Of a stretch of 64,000 nt of DNA, positions 18,146 through 27,353 are shown piece by piece. The notes under the pieces were generated by a model. That model was not told where the DNA came from. It made no database searches and saw nothing but the letters and a program-made list of their open reading frames with translations. The stretch is taken from NCBI RefSeq assembly GCF_023273895.1, contig NZ_CP096883.1, positions 2,790,001 through 2,854,000 of the forward strand, in the 5' to 3' direction. A program made the translations under genes and the position numbers. This stretch comes from Sphingobacterium sp. PCS056. Lineage in GTDB: Bacteria > Bacteroidota > Bacteroidia > Sphingobacteriales > Sphingobacteriaceae. Every line of letters starts with the position of its first letter. The first letter of the stretch is position 1.

Positions 18146-21100
18146 ATGAAAACAAAAAGTGCGCAAGCAGCTCCATTTTGGAGCTCATCTAAAAAAGTAG
18201 TGGGATTACTGAGTCTCTCGGCTGTTCTTTTTTGTTCTGCTGATATCCTGTTGGCAGAAAAAGCTCATGCAGGGATAAAACATAATCCCTCAAAAACAAA
18301 TAGAACATTATCAAGTGATCATTTATCACATAACGATTATGCTATAGATAGTATAGTGATTGTTAAAGGGATCATATATGATTCGGATAAGAAACCGTTG
18401 GTAGCAGCTTCTGTAGTGGATAAATCAAATAGACAACGTGGTACCGTTACTGGTAATGATGGTAAGTTTGAGATTTCTGTTGCTGTAAATTCGGTTTTAC
18501 AATTTAGTCATATTAATCACTTAAGCAAAGAGGTGGTTATAGCCGGAAGTGTATCCAATCTAGAAATTCAACTGGAGGAAGGAACACAGCAGTTGGAAGA
18601 AATTGTTGTTGTAGGTTTTGGAACAACTAGTATTCGTAAGAATACAACTGCTGTAGCTTCATTTAATGCAGAAAACGTTAAAGAATTACCTTTTGGTGAT
18701 ATGGGGTCTGCCTTACAGGGTCGAGTTGCAGGGGTTATTGTGCAACAAGGATCTGCTGAACCTGGTCAAAATGGAGCTAGTATATCGATTCGAGGTAATG
18801 GTACACCACTTTATGTCATTGATGGGTTTATTTCAACGAGTGCCAGATTTTTGACTCTGAACAAAACTGATATTAAATCAATGACCATATTAAAGGATGC
18901 TGCCTCTACAGCAGTATATGGTATGAATGCAGCAAACGGTGTTATTGTTGTTACAACTAAGCAGGGAGAAACCGGTAAATTAAGCGTTGATTATCAGGCT
19001 AATTTTGCATTTAACACGCCTTCATACCCTACTAAGAGAATGAATGCCTATCAATTTGCAACTGCTGTTAATAATTTGAACCAAGCATTAGGACAAGGGA
19101 CCTATTCTTTTAGATCATTTGATGAATTGAATGAAATAGCTCAGAATTTAGATCACTATACAAATTGGGAAAAATCGCTTTTGCGGGATTATGCTCCGCA
19201 AAAGGAACAGACGATTTCTTTGAGTGGAGGAACGGAACGTTTGAGGTTTTTTGGAAGCTTAAATGCGCTAGATCAACAAGGGATTTATAAAGGAAATTCA
19301 CTAGAGTATAATCGTTATAACTACCGCTCTAATGTGAGCAGTTCATTTGATAAAATTGGATTGACACTTGATTTTAATGTAAATGGATCTTTATTTAAAG
19401 AAAAATATCCACCTGCCGGCGCCGGAGTAATCTATTCCAGATTGCGTGATCGAAATCCATTTGAAAAACCCTTTACTTCGACAGGGCAGGTTTCGAATCA
19501 ATTTGATAATCCAGCATTACAGTTGCAGAGTCCAGGATATATTAAGTTGAATACGGTATATAATCAATTGGCAGGAGCTCTAAAGTGGAAGATTCCCGGA
19601 GTAGATGGATTAAGCTTAGGGTTTAATGGTAACTATAATGTGGAAAGCCAGGATCGCGTGGATTGGGTGCAAACAGCAACCTACTACGATGAAGATGGTA
19701 ATGAAACAAAAGAAGATCCAGCAAACATCGGAATCAGCAGATCATCATTCATGACCAGTCAATATGATTTAAATTTTCGTGCAGATTACAGTCAAACTTT
19801 TAAAGAAAAGCATAATATTGAAGCAACATTGGTTCATACCAGACAGCATTATTATACCAATTCATTGACCGCAGGATCTCGAGGATTTAATACTACTGAG
19901 ATTCATCAGATACAAAAAGGCGATGCAAGTACAATTTCGGCATCTAATGGAGAAGGGATGCAAGCCTGGATGGGTTATGTAGGTCGTTTCCATTATGATT
20001 ATGGTAGACGTTATATGGTTGAGTTTGCAGGCAGGTATGATGGATCTGATAATTTTGGAAAAGACTCACGGTGGGGTTTTTTCCCGTCTATATCAGGAGG
20101 ATGGACAATTTCTGAAGAAAACTTCTTTAGCCCTATTAAAAGAGGAAAGGTGTTGAATTACTTGAAGTTAAGGGCTTCGTATGGTGAAATTGGTTTGAAT
20201 GATGTTGATCACTGGAAGTATGCTTATTTGCCTACATATGATTATAACTCAAATGCCTATGTGGTCGATGGTAAGTTAGTGAATACCGTGACTCCCGGTC
20301 CAACTCCTAGTGCAAATATGACCTGGTATACTCGAACAAAGTATGACGTAGGTTTAGATTTCTTTTTATTCAATAATAAGATAGAAGGTAGTGTTGATTG
20401 GTTTTTTGAAAAAACTAAGGGCTTTTTATCGGCAGATAAATTTCGTTATACTGGGCCAATTGGTTATGAGCTTCCTTTGGTTGTCTCTGAGGCTGAGGAT
20501 CGTATTGAAGGCTTTGACGGGGGATTAAAATATAAGACTAAGATTGGCCAAGTTGATTTGACTACAGGATTTAACTTCACTTATTATAAATCAATAGCTT
20601 TTAAAACAAATGAGGACAGTTTGACATTAATCAACCCACGTATTAGGCAACAGGGAAATGAAAAATATTATGTAGGTACGGGATACGTTGGTGCAGAGTT
20701 TTACACCAATCCTGAACAAATTCTTAATAATCCTAAACGTATCACATCTAGAGATTTGAGACCTGGTGACTTGCAGTATAGAGATGTGAATGGTGATGGT
20801 AAAATTGATGGGCAAGATCAGTCTCGATATGGCCATAATGCAAGTCCAAACTTTGTTTTTGGTTTTGATATCGGTGTCCGATATCAAGGTGTTAATGTTA
20901 TGGCAACTGTTCAGGGCACAGGCCCCAGACAAACTTATATGAGCAATGTAGCAATGGGATCGGAGGGGGAAAGACGTTTAGATTTTGAATTTCAAAATGA
21001 TAACTGGACTCCTGAGAATTTAAATGCAACATTTCCACGTGCCGGGAATGCAAGTTTAAATGATAATAACAATTACGCTTCATCAGACTTTTGGGCTAAA

Positions 21101-21328
21101 AAATCAAATTATGTGCGGCTCAAATCACTCACAGTATCTTATGATTTTAAGTATGCGGCATTAACTAGACAGGAATGGATTCGAAATCTCTCTGTATATG
21201 TATCAGGTGTTAATTTATTGGCGGTTGGTCCATCCGTTAAATATGGTGATCCAGAGGCAAACAACTTCGATGGATATAGTTATCCGATGATGAAAACTTA
21301 TTCTTTTGGATTTCAATTAGGTTTCTAA
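18146..21328 (+). CDS. SusC/RagA-family TonB-linked outer-membrane protein
   Basis: A 1060-residue glycan-importing outer-membrane channel. After a long positively charged N-terminus and signal segment there is a carboxypeptidase-D-like regulatory domain (about 70-150), the TonB-box-like EEIVVVGFGT stretch, a plug domain with GRVAGVIVQQ and the SIRGNGTPLYVIDG motif, and a large beta-barrel ending in FGFQLGF with a terminal aromatic residue. The EF-hand-like DVNGDGKIDGQD segment of SusC barrels is present near 880. It forms an energy-dependent importer with the SusD at 21346, which is frameshifted. Substrate is unknown; location next to the galactonate cluster suggests a galactose-containing oligosaccharide. 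Confidence 0.93.
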   Translation: MKTKSAQAAPFWSSSKKVVGLLSLSAVLFCSADILLAEKAHAGIKHNPSKTNRTLSSDHLSHNDYAIDSIVIVKGIIYDSDKKPLVAASVVDKSNRQRGTVTGNDGKFEISVAVNSVLQFSHINHLSKEVVIAGSVSNLEIQLEEGTQQLEEIVVVGFGTTSIRKNTTAVASFNAENVKELPFGDMGSALQGRVAGVIVQQGSAEPGQNGASISIRGNGTPLYVIDGFISTSARFLTLNKTDIKSMTILKDAASTAVYGMNAANGVIVVTTKQGETGKLSVDYQANFAFNTPSYPTKRMNAYQFATAVNNLNQALGQGTYSFRSFDELNEIAQNLDHYTNWEKSLLRDYAPQKEQTISLSGGTERLRFFGSLNALDQQGIYKGNSLEYNRYNYRSNVSSSFDKIGLTLDFNVNGSLFKEKYPPAGAGVIYSRLRDRNPFEKPFTSTGQVSNQFDNPALQLQSPGYIKLNTVYNQLAGALKWKIPGVDGLSLGFNGNYNVESQDRVDWVQTATYYDEDGNETKEDPANIGISRSSFMTSQYDLNFRADYSQTFKEKHNIEATLVHTRQHYYTNSLTAGSRGFNTTEIHQIQKGDASTISASNGEGMQAWMGYVGRFHYDYGRRYMVEFAGRYDGSDNFGKDSRWGFFPSISGGWTISEENFFSPIKRGKVLNYLKLRASYGEIGLNDVDHWKYAYLPTYDYNSNAYVVDGKLVNTVTPGPTPSANMTWYTRTKYDVGLDFFLFNNKIEGSVDWFFEKTKGFLSADKFRYTGPIGYELPLVVSEAEDRIEGFDGGLKYKTKIGQVDLTTGFNFTYYKSIAFKTNEDSLTLINPRIRQQGNEKYYVGTGYVGAEFYTNPEQILNNPKRITSRDLRPGDLQYRDVNGDGKIDGQDQSRYGHNASPNFVFGFDIGVRYQGVNVMATVQGTGPRQTYMSNVAMGSEGERRLDFEFQNDNWTPENLNATFPRAGNASLNDNNNYASSDFWAKKSNYVRLKSLTVSYDFKYAALTRQEWIRNLSVYVSGVNLLAVGPSVKYGDPEANNFDGYSYPMMKTYSFGFQLGF

Positions 21329-21345
21329 ACTTTAGTAATATAAAA

Positions 21346-23197
21346 ATGAAAAAATATATAATAATTGGGATTATGAGTTTATCAATCTTTTCTTCCTGTA
21401 AAGATTTTTTAGATACAAAACCCTACGATAAAATTACGGGAGATCAAACTTGGGCTAGTGAAAATTTATCGACAGCCTTTATCTTTCAAATATATGCGGA
21501 TGTTCTTGCTAACGACTCTTGGTTGGCATCCTATGCAACACCTAACTCAGCACGTTCTGAAAGTGTAACGAAAAATGCCATGACAGGTACTTTAAATGGT
21601 GCTTTTTGGTCTAAAGATCGTGCAGAATTGATGACAAAAAATGACGATTATGGTTGGTTGAATTATAATATTTTGTGGCGAATTCATACCGCGATGAAAA
21701 ATATACAGGCAAGTGCCAACTTTTCAGAAGATTATAAAAAGAGATCTTTAGGCGAACTGTATTTTTTAAGAGCAACACATTATTTTGTATATGCTAAGTT
21801 GTTTGGTGGACTACAGATTATAGATAAAGAATTGAGTTTAGAGGATAATTTACAGATTCCACGAGCTTCTATAAAGGAAACTTATGACTTTATCATTTCA
21901 GATCTAGAGCAAGCAAGTAACTGTGTCTGAAAGAGGAAGAGCGAATGTTAAAGCTGCACAAGCTTTAATGATGAGAGTAGGATTGCAGGCGGCTGCTTAT
22001 GTCGATGGTGGAACGCCTACGAGCAGTTATTATGATCAGGTACTTCTTGCTGGTCAAGCTTTGGGTTTAGATGCTTCAGGATCACAATTAAGCCCATACG
22101 CTAGTATGTTCAGATCTTATGAAACTGCAGTTACAGCATCAGAACTTATTTTGACCAGAGAGCGTAATAAAACCAATACCTCCTTGTATGATACTCCCAT
22201 GCAATACCAAGGCCTATGGGCAAATGGAAAGTTTTCTGACTATGCAAAACAGCATTTTCCAATCAATGTGACAATGAATTTTTGGGGTATGGATGGAGGT
22301 GCCTGGCCCACTCAAGATCTTGTTGATGATTATTTGGTTGAAGATGTCGATGGAAGTATCAAATATTGGGAAGATGCATCTTATGTAGCAACAGGAAAAA
22401 ATGTGGATGAAAAAATGTATTTCAGTAATACGAAGAAAAGAGACCAACGTTTTTATGCGACAGTTTTATATGATAGCTGTAAATATTTCAACGATCAAGT
22501 TCGGGTATTTTTTAGAAGAGATGGAAACGTGAGTAATGCAAATAGTAAGATAAATGAAGGTTCAGAGCAGGAGTACGGATATCGCGCAGGTAATACCGAG
22601 AACTATAATTCTTCCACAGGATATGCGATGTTGAAATATTTCTACACGCATGTAGTCAGTCTTCCAAGTCCTGGTGATCAAAAAATGGATTACCTATACT
22701 CCGTGCTTCGTTATGGGGAAGCTTATTTGAATATGGCAGAAGCATATCTGATGAAGGGTGATTTTGAGAATGCAAAAAAATATATGGCGACCACAATGAT
22801 TAAGCATGGTGGTTTTAAACCTGATCGAGTTGTTTCTTATTTAGCGCCGTTAACAGGTAACAACTGGGATAATAGTTTATTTGAAGCATTTAAACGTGAG
22901 CGAAATGTAGAAATGGTTTATGAAAATAATGATTATTACTGGTCACTGTTACGTTGGGGGATGAGGTCCTCAGGTGGAGTCAAAAATGGCGAATATGCAA
23001 ATAGCGGTTATGTTATTCCTGAATTACAAGGAGCATTGCGAGGAATTAGAATTTCTAGAGATGGAAAGAGTTATTCATTTTTTCAGGATAATAATGCGGT
23101 CGGTGAAGCTCGATTCTCTCCTAAACGTTATTTGTTGCCAATTAGAGAATCATTCCGCTTACAGTCAGGAGTAGAACAGAATCCAGGATGGGAATAG
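21346..23197 (+). pseudogene. SusD/RagB-family lipoprotein, interrupted by a +1 frameshift
   Basis: Two frames make up one SusD protein. The first (21346-21930) has the lipobox FSSC with the following KDFLDTKP and the first TPR-like helices, reading to DLEQASN before a TGA at 21928-21930. The second (from 21923) continues with ERGRANVKAAQALMMRVGLQ, the conserved middle of SusD, to the C-terminal NPGW at 23197. The shift lies between about 21915 and 21930 and the combined length, about 615 residues, is normal, so only one or two bases differ from an intact gene. I see no convincing slippery site for programmed frameshifting. It is either a true recent lesion disabling this glycan receptor or a sequence error. 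Confidence 0.85.
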
Positions 23198-23220
23198 TAT
23201 GAATAATAAATCAATTTGAT

Positions 23221-23763
23221 ATGAAAAAAATAATGAGAACAATGTTAAGCTTAACATTCATATGCTTTACATTAACAGGGTGTTTGAAAAGTGGTATGGA
23301 GGAATTGACTAATTCTAGTGATAAGGTTCTTTCCAGTATTGATTATACTTATCGATTTTTATACACGGATACCATACAAAAAGGAACAGCCAAACAAGAG
23401 ATTCAGCAGGGGCGTATGTGCGAAGTCATTTTTAAAAAAAATACAGAAAAGATAACTGAAGGTGGATTGGATGGTTTTAAAACTACAATATCCTACGATA
23501 TTAATTCTGTCTTGAAGGCCGGTCCTACAGGTTCGGTCACTAAATCCATGCTCTATAAAGAATTTGAAAAATTAATTAAAACAGATCAATTGAATAAGTT
23601 GTGGGTTTATATGACAATTTCAGATGTTGCCACTATAACAGGTGTAAAAGATGCACCTAAATTAGGTAGCGAAGGAAATTTTTCTACAGACCATATTTAT
23701 AGAGTGAAAGCTGCTGATGGTTCCATAAAAGATTATTTAATAAAAACCGTTAAAGGATTTTAA
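23221..23763 (+). CDS. SusCD-associated lipoprotein of unknown function
   Basis: A 180-residue protein with a lipoprotein signal peptide (FTLTGCLKS; lipid-attachment cysteine at residue 21). The mature part is rich in beta-strand-like segments (TYRFLYTDT, KQEIQQGRMCEVIFKK) and has no catalytic motif that I recognise. Its position 23 bases after SusD matches SusE-type surface lipoproteins that bind glycans next to the SusC/D complex, but it is much shorter than SusE. It is followed by a strong hairpin, so it is the last gene of the operon. Confidence 0.7.
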   Translation: MKKIMRTMLSLTFICFTLTGCLKSGMEELTNSSDKVLSSIDYTYRFLYTDTIQKGTAKQEIQQGRMCEVIFKKNTEKITEGGLDGFKTTISYDINSVLKAGPTGSVTKSMLYKEFEKLIKTDQLNKLWVYMTISDVATITGVKDAPKLGSEGNFSTDHIYRVKAADGSIKDYLIKTVKGF

Positions 23764-23800
23764 AAAGTGAGTTAAAATAGAATTATCTAGTTTTGACTGA

Positions 23801-23842
23801 TTAACAGTACCCGTTAGAAACTTCTCAAACGGGTACTGTTAA
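23801..23842. terminator. Strong hairpin ending the first SusCD operon
   Basis: Perfect 15-bp inverted repeat with a 12-base loop: TTAACAGTACCCGTT at 23801-23815 and AACGGGTACTGTTAA at 23828-23842. No long U-tract follows, as is common in this phylum. It also overlaps the stop codon of the gene remnant read from the opposite strand. Confidence 0.75.
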
Positions 23843-24055
23843 TATGATATCATCATAGTCTCTAGATAATTAATTGCAGACACTAAATAATCTTTTTGAT
23901 CTAAAGTTGATAGATGGTCGTATTGGATCAAACCTGGTTTAATTAGGCTTTGCCAGATGAAATTCGTTGTCTTTATCTGTACAAGAGTATTTCATTATTT
24001 AAAAATTGGAGACACCAAGGCCTCCGATTTTTAAAAATGATTTTCTGTTCATCAT
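23839..24055 (-). pseudogene. Decayed gene remnant after the PhnX-like gene
   Basis: On the minus strand, 38 bases after the HAD-hydrolase stop, a reading frame starts as MMNRKSFLKIGGLGVSNF and stops at 23999. That N-terminus looks like the basic R-K-S-F-L-K leader of exported Bacteroidota proteins. In another frame an open stretch of 50 codons (23991 to 23839) reads like an ordinary protein C-terminus, containing KPGLIQYDHLSTLDQKDYLV. I read these as the two ends of a gene whose middle is deleted. The original function is not recognisable. The hairpin-like arms at 23999-24011 and 24022-24034 overlap the first piece and might instead act as the operon terminator. Confidence 0.4.
23999..24034 (-). 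terminator. Possible terminator of the leftward HAD/MFS/ADH operon
   Basis: Arms TTAAAAATTGGAG (23999-24011) and CTCCGATTTTTAA (24022-24034) pair over 13 bases with one G-T wobble and a 10-base loop, 60 bases past the HAD stop on the minus strand. Confidence 0.45.
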
Positions 24056-24093
24056 AATTTAGAAGATTATTTTTTTATCGTTAATAACGAATC

Positions 24094-24822
24094 TTACAAA
24101 TGTTTGATGATATCAATATACGCCTTAGGCTCTTTAATAAATTGATCATGTGGATAAGCTGTTAGTTCGCTTTCCTTGTGTGTGCCATAAAGAGAACCGA
24201 CCGAATAGTATACATGTGCATGCTGTGCAGATAGTAAATCAGATGGAGTATCTCCGAGATTAATCACAGATTTACTATCCGCAATATGAAGCTTCTGCAT
24301 AGCCAATTTGATCATATCCGGTGCTGGCCGACCGTGCTCCACATCGCTACTGGAGATAGAGCAATTAATGATATTAGCATTGGTATTTTTGGCACACAGG
24401 TAATTCTGGTCTAAATCTTTTTCCCAACCTAATTGTTGTAAGATAATGTCCGTCACGATACGATAAAAACCGGTAGTTAACGCTATTTTAATATCTTGCT
24501 GTCTGCAAAATTCAAATACCTCAAGAACGCCCTCATAAGGTTTGGCGCCAATTGTTTTGTAATGATTTTCCAATGTATGACAGAATAGTTGGTAAGACTT
24601 ATTTACCTGATCACGATAAGAAGGGTGATCAATACCAATCGCCTCTTTCCAGATCGTTTCAAATACTAAGATCTTTGACCAGCCCATCATACTGTTTATT
24701 TTTTCAGAAGATACTTCGATATTTGTTGCTTTAATAGCATCCAAGAAACATTTTTCTACTTCATTGTGGTCTTGAACTGTTGTTCCTGCCATGTCAAATA
24801 TGGCTAATTTTACTTTACTCAT
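24094..24822 (-). CDS. PhnX-like HAD hydrolase (phosphonatase-like)
   Basis: A 242-residue HAD-superfamily hydrolase. The nucleophile loop is FDMAGTTV (D10, with the M-A-G-T variant typical of phosphonoacetaldehyde hydrolases), motif II is TTGFYR, an arginine stands in GRPAP where most HADs have lysine, and motif III is LGDTPSDLLSA. In the cap domain MGWSK places K50 at the same spacing as the Schiff-base lysine in the MGLLK motif of PhnX (K53 in Bacillus). PhnX cleaves the C-P bond of phosphonoacetaldehyde. No PhnW aminotransferase is nearby, so the source of substrate would differ from the classical 2-aminoethylphosphonate route. The start overlaps the MFS gene by 8 bases. Confidence 0.8.
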   Translation of the reverse strand: MSKVKLAIFDMAGTTVQDHNEVEKCFLDAIKATNIEVSSEKINSMMGWSKILVFETIWKEAIGIDHPSYRDQVNKSYQLFCHTLENHYKTIGAKPYEGVLEVFEFCRQQDIKIALTTGFYRIVTDIILQQLGWEKDLDQNYLCAKNTNANIINCSISSSDVEHGRPAPDMIKLAMQKLHIADSKSVINLGDTPSDLLSAQHAHVYYSVGSLYGTHKESELTAYPHDQFIKEPKAYIDIIKHL

Positions 24823-26068
24823 GTTTATTAATAGATGTTTGCGGTTTTACAAAAGATATAATGATTGCGCACAAAGCACAAATGATGGCTACAACAAGAA
24901 AAATATTTGAAGTATTGCCAGTAGAGTCAATAATTTTTCCAAAGATGGGTTCACCAATTGCAGCAAATACATAGGCAAACATGTTCATTACCCCTATACC
25001 CGTACCAACAAGTTTTGTTCCTAGTATATCCGGACTTAATGTCCAAAAGTTGGCTTGTGGACCATAAACAAAAAAGCCAGCAGCAAACATGAGTATCGAA
25101 GCAAATATATGATGCGGCGTGGGGATGAAATAAATGAGGAGGGCGATGGCACAGCTGCATAACATACCCATCCTAATTGATTTACTCCGATTTTTATGGA
25201 ATAAGAGATCAGATATATACCCAAAGGAGATAGCACCGACCGCCATACCTATAGGTATCAATAGCGTAAGCCAAAGATTACCAGTAGATTCTTTGTAATT
25301 ATTGCCTAAAAAATGAATGGGAACCCAAAAGATCAGCCCATACCTTGCCATGCTTTGAAATCCGATCGCAACGGATGCAATTAGAAATTTTTTATTTCCA
25401 AATACTTCTATATAAGATTCTTTCCAGTCTAGCTTGCCTATGTGATCCTGCTTGTTGACAGCAGACTCTAATGTAAATCCTTTTAGACTAGGGTGGCTAC
25501 GTGCTATGATTAAGAACAGTATAAGTGCAAAAAAGAGAAAAAGTATAGGATATCGGAAGAGTGTACGCCAGCTTTGCTCTTGATGCACTAATAATAAGGC
25601 CATAAAAAAGGTAAGTACAGATGAACTACCTGCTGCCATAGTATAAAAACCAAATGCTTTACCTCTTTCATTACTGTTCCACCAATTAGAAATTAACTTA
25701 CTTCCAGCCCCCCATGCCATGGACTGGAAATAACCATTTAAGGTCCACAGAATTAATATTGACTCATAAGACGCGGCGAAGCTGATCGCCATATTACAGA
25801 CGATCGAGAAGAAGCCTCCCATTAAAATCATGATCTTTGGACTAAGTCGATCTGCCAGATTTCCATTAATCAACTGACCTATGGCATATCCCATTAACAT
25901 CGAGAAACTAATCCAACCGATCTGTTGGTAGCTGATACCCAGCTCTGCCGACATGCCCTTAGCTGCCCATCCAAAATTGTGTCTTCCCGTATAGAAAAAT
26001 AAATAACAGAACATGGTGATAAAAAGCATCTTCCATTGTTCTTTTCTGAAGTTTTGTTGTATCTGCAT
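24815..26068 (-). CDS. MFS transporter, organophosphate:phosphate antiporter (GlpT/UhpT-like) family
   Basis: A 417-residue, 12-TM MFS protein. The N-terminus YTGRHNFGWAAKGM and the loop NGNLADRLSPK resemble the OPA branch (GlpT, UhpT, PgtP), where R in the first helix binds the phosphoryl group. It is 6 bases after an alcohol dehydrogenase and overlaps a PhnX-like hydrolase by 8 bases. It is thus the probable importer of the phosphonate or phosphate ester that the two enzymes use. Substrate is inferred only from family and neighbours. Confidence 0.8.
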   Translation of the reverse strand: MQIQQNFRKEQWKMLFITMFCYLFFYTGRHNFGWAAKGMSAELGISYQQIGWISFSMLMGYAIGQLINGNLADRLSPKIMILMGGFFSIVCNMAISFAASYESILILWTLNGYFQSMAWGAGSKLISNWWNSNERGKAFGFYTMAAGSSSVLTFFMALLLVHQEQSWRTLFRYPILFLFFALILFLIIARSHPSLKGFTLESAVNKQDHIGKLDWKESYIEVFGNKKFLIASVAIGFQSMARYGLIFWVPIHFLGNNYKESTGNLWLTLLIPIGMAVGAISFGYISDLLFHKNRSKSIRMGMLCSCAIALLIYFIPTPHHIFASILMFAAGFFVYGPQANFWTLSPDILGTKLVGTGIGVMNMFAYVFAAIGEPIFGKIIDSTGNTSNIFLVVAIICALCAIIISFVKPQTSINKHE

Positions 26069-26074
26069 CTTCGG

Positions 26075-27160
26075 CTATCTAAGATCCATATTGATGCCTA
26101 CACGTATCGGTTTATTAACAACTGCATAGTCAAATGCTTCATTCACCTGATCTAAGGAGAATTCTTTCTCAATAAGATCGAGGAATGGATATTTTTGCCA
26201 ATTCTCATTAATGAAATCTACTGCTTCGGAAAAGTCATCATAGTTATAATTATGTAGCCCTCTGATCGTTAATATCCTTCTGATCATTTGTTCAGCATCT
26301 AGTTGAAGCTTACGTTGATTGAATACTGCACCTATAAATACAGCAGTGCCATTGATACCTAATTGTGCTACTCCAGTTTCCATAGCTTCAGTAGAACCGC
26401 TCATATCGATAAAACAATCAACACCATCTGCAGTATTGGTTAAATCAGTAGGTTGATCCATTTTTGAATTAAATATTTCTGTTGCCCCAAACCTTTTTGC
26501 TAACGTTAAACGCATGTCGTCAATATCTGTTACCACAATCTGAGAAGCTCCGCTCTCTTTGCACATAGCTGTACAAACTAAGCCCAATAGGCCCATACCT
26601 GAGATTAACACCCTTTTACCCTTTATTTTGCCCGCCAGTCTAATGGCACCAGCAGCGGTTGCAATGGCACAATTGATGGTTGCTGCAATTGGAGCCGGCA
26701 ATTCTTTTGGTAGAATTCGAATATACGTATGGCGTCGCAATATAATATGAGAAGCTAAACCACCATGAAAAGTATCTTGTTCCGTGATTTGTCGATGTCC
26801 ATATTTATATAGGTAATCATTTTTTTGGGGAGTATCAGGATTATAGACAGCCGTATGAGGGTCACTTGCAAATACGGTCCAAGTAATGGTATCCCCTATA
26901 GCAAGCTGCTTTCCTGTAGCGTCATTTAATAAAGAGTTTGCATTCAATTCAATTATTGTCCCTACAATCTCATGCCCTAATATCGTAGGGCAGGGTTCTT
27001 GTCTTAAACCACAAAATGTATGAAGATCACTGCCACAAAGTGTAGCATAATTTATTTTAACCAGTATTTCGCCATCTTCAAGAGTGGGTATCTTACTTGA
27101 TACTGCCCGAAGTAGTTGATGAGGTTTTTCAAAAACAAAAAAATTTCCTTGTATAGCCAT
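26075..27160 (-). CDS. Zinc-binding alcohol dehydrogenase, phosphonate-associated type
   Basis: A 361-residue medium-chain dehydrogenase. The catalytic zinc ligands are seen as C42 in LCGSDLHTFCG and H63/E64 in LGHEIVG; the Rossmann fold has VLISGMGLLGLV and ends in VTDIDD. The LCGSDLHTFCG-then-P-x-x-LGHEIVG arrangement resembles the alcohol dehydrogenases repeatedly found beside phosphonate genes (HpnZ/TIGR03366 group). It is the first gene of a three-gene leftward operon with an OPA transporter and PhnX-like hydrolase, so oxidation of a hydroxyalkyl-phosphonate to an aldehyde is a plausible step. Family certain, subgroup moderately sure. Confidence 0.8.
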   Translation of the reverse strand: MAIQGNFFVFEKPHQLLRAVSSKIPTLEDGEILVKINYATLCGSDLHTFCGLRQEPCPTILGHEIVGTIIELNANSLLNDATGKQLAIGDTITWTVFASDPHTAVYNPDTPQKNDYLYKYGHRQITEQDTFHGGLASHIILRRHTYIRILPKELPAPIAATINCAIATAAGAIRLAGKIKGKRVLISGMGLLGLVCTAMCKESGASQIVVTDIDDMRLTLAKRFGATEIFNSKMDQPTDLTNTADGVDCFIDMSGSTEAMETGVAQLGINGTAVFIGAVFNQRKLQLDAEQMIRRILTIRGLHNYNYDDFSEAVDFINENWQKYPFLDLIEKEFSLDQVNEAFDYAVVNKPIRVGINMDLR

Positions 27161-27353
27161 GATAGTATGGTAAATATAACTTAAAAAGTTTTACAATACT
27201 AAACATTGTTTATAAATACTATATTTAATATATATTAAGTTTATATTAAATAGTTGATTTTTGCCTTTATGTTATTGGCCCTAATAGATTGGAAAAAGGG
27301 ATTTTTATAATGCAGCCATCCAATGCATACCCCTATATCGTATAAATATGATT

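Noticed and set aside
21915..21935. Programmed ribosomal frameshift in the SusD gene
   Set aside because: The codons before the TGA (AAC TGT GTC) do not form a known slippery run and there is no strong stem just after, so a mutation or sequence error is simpler.
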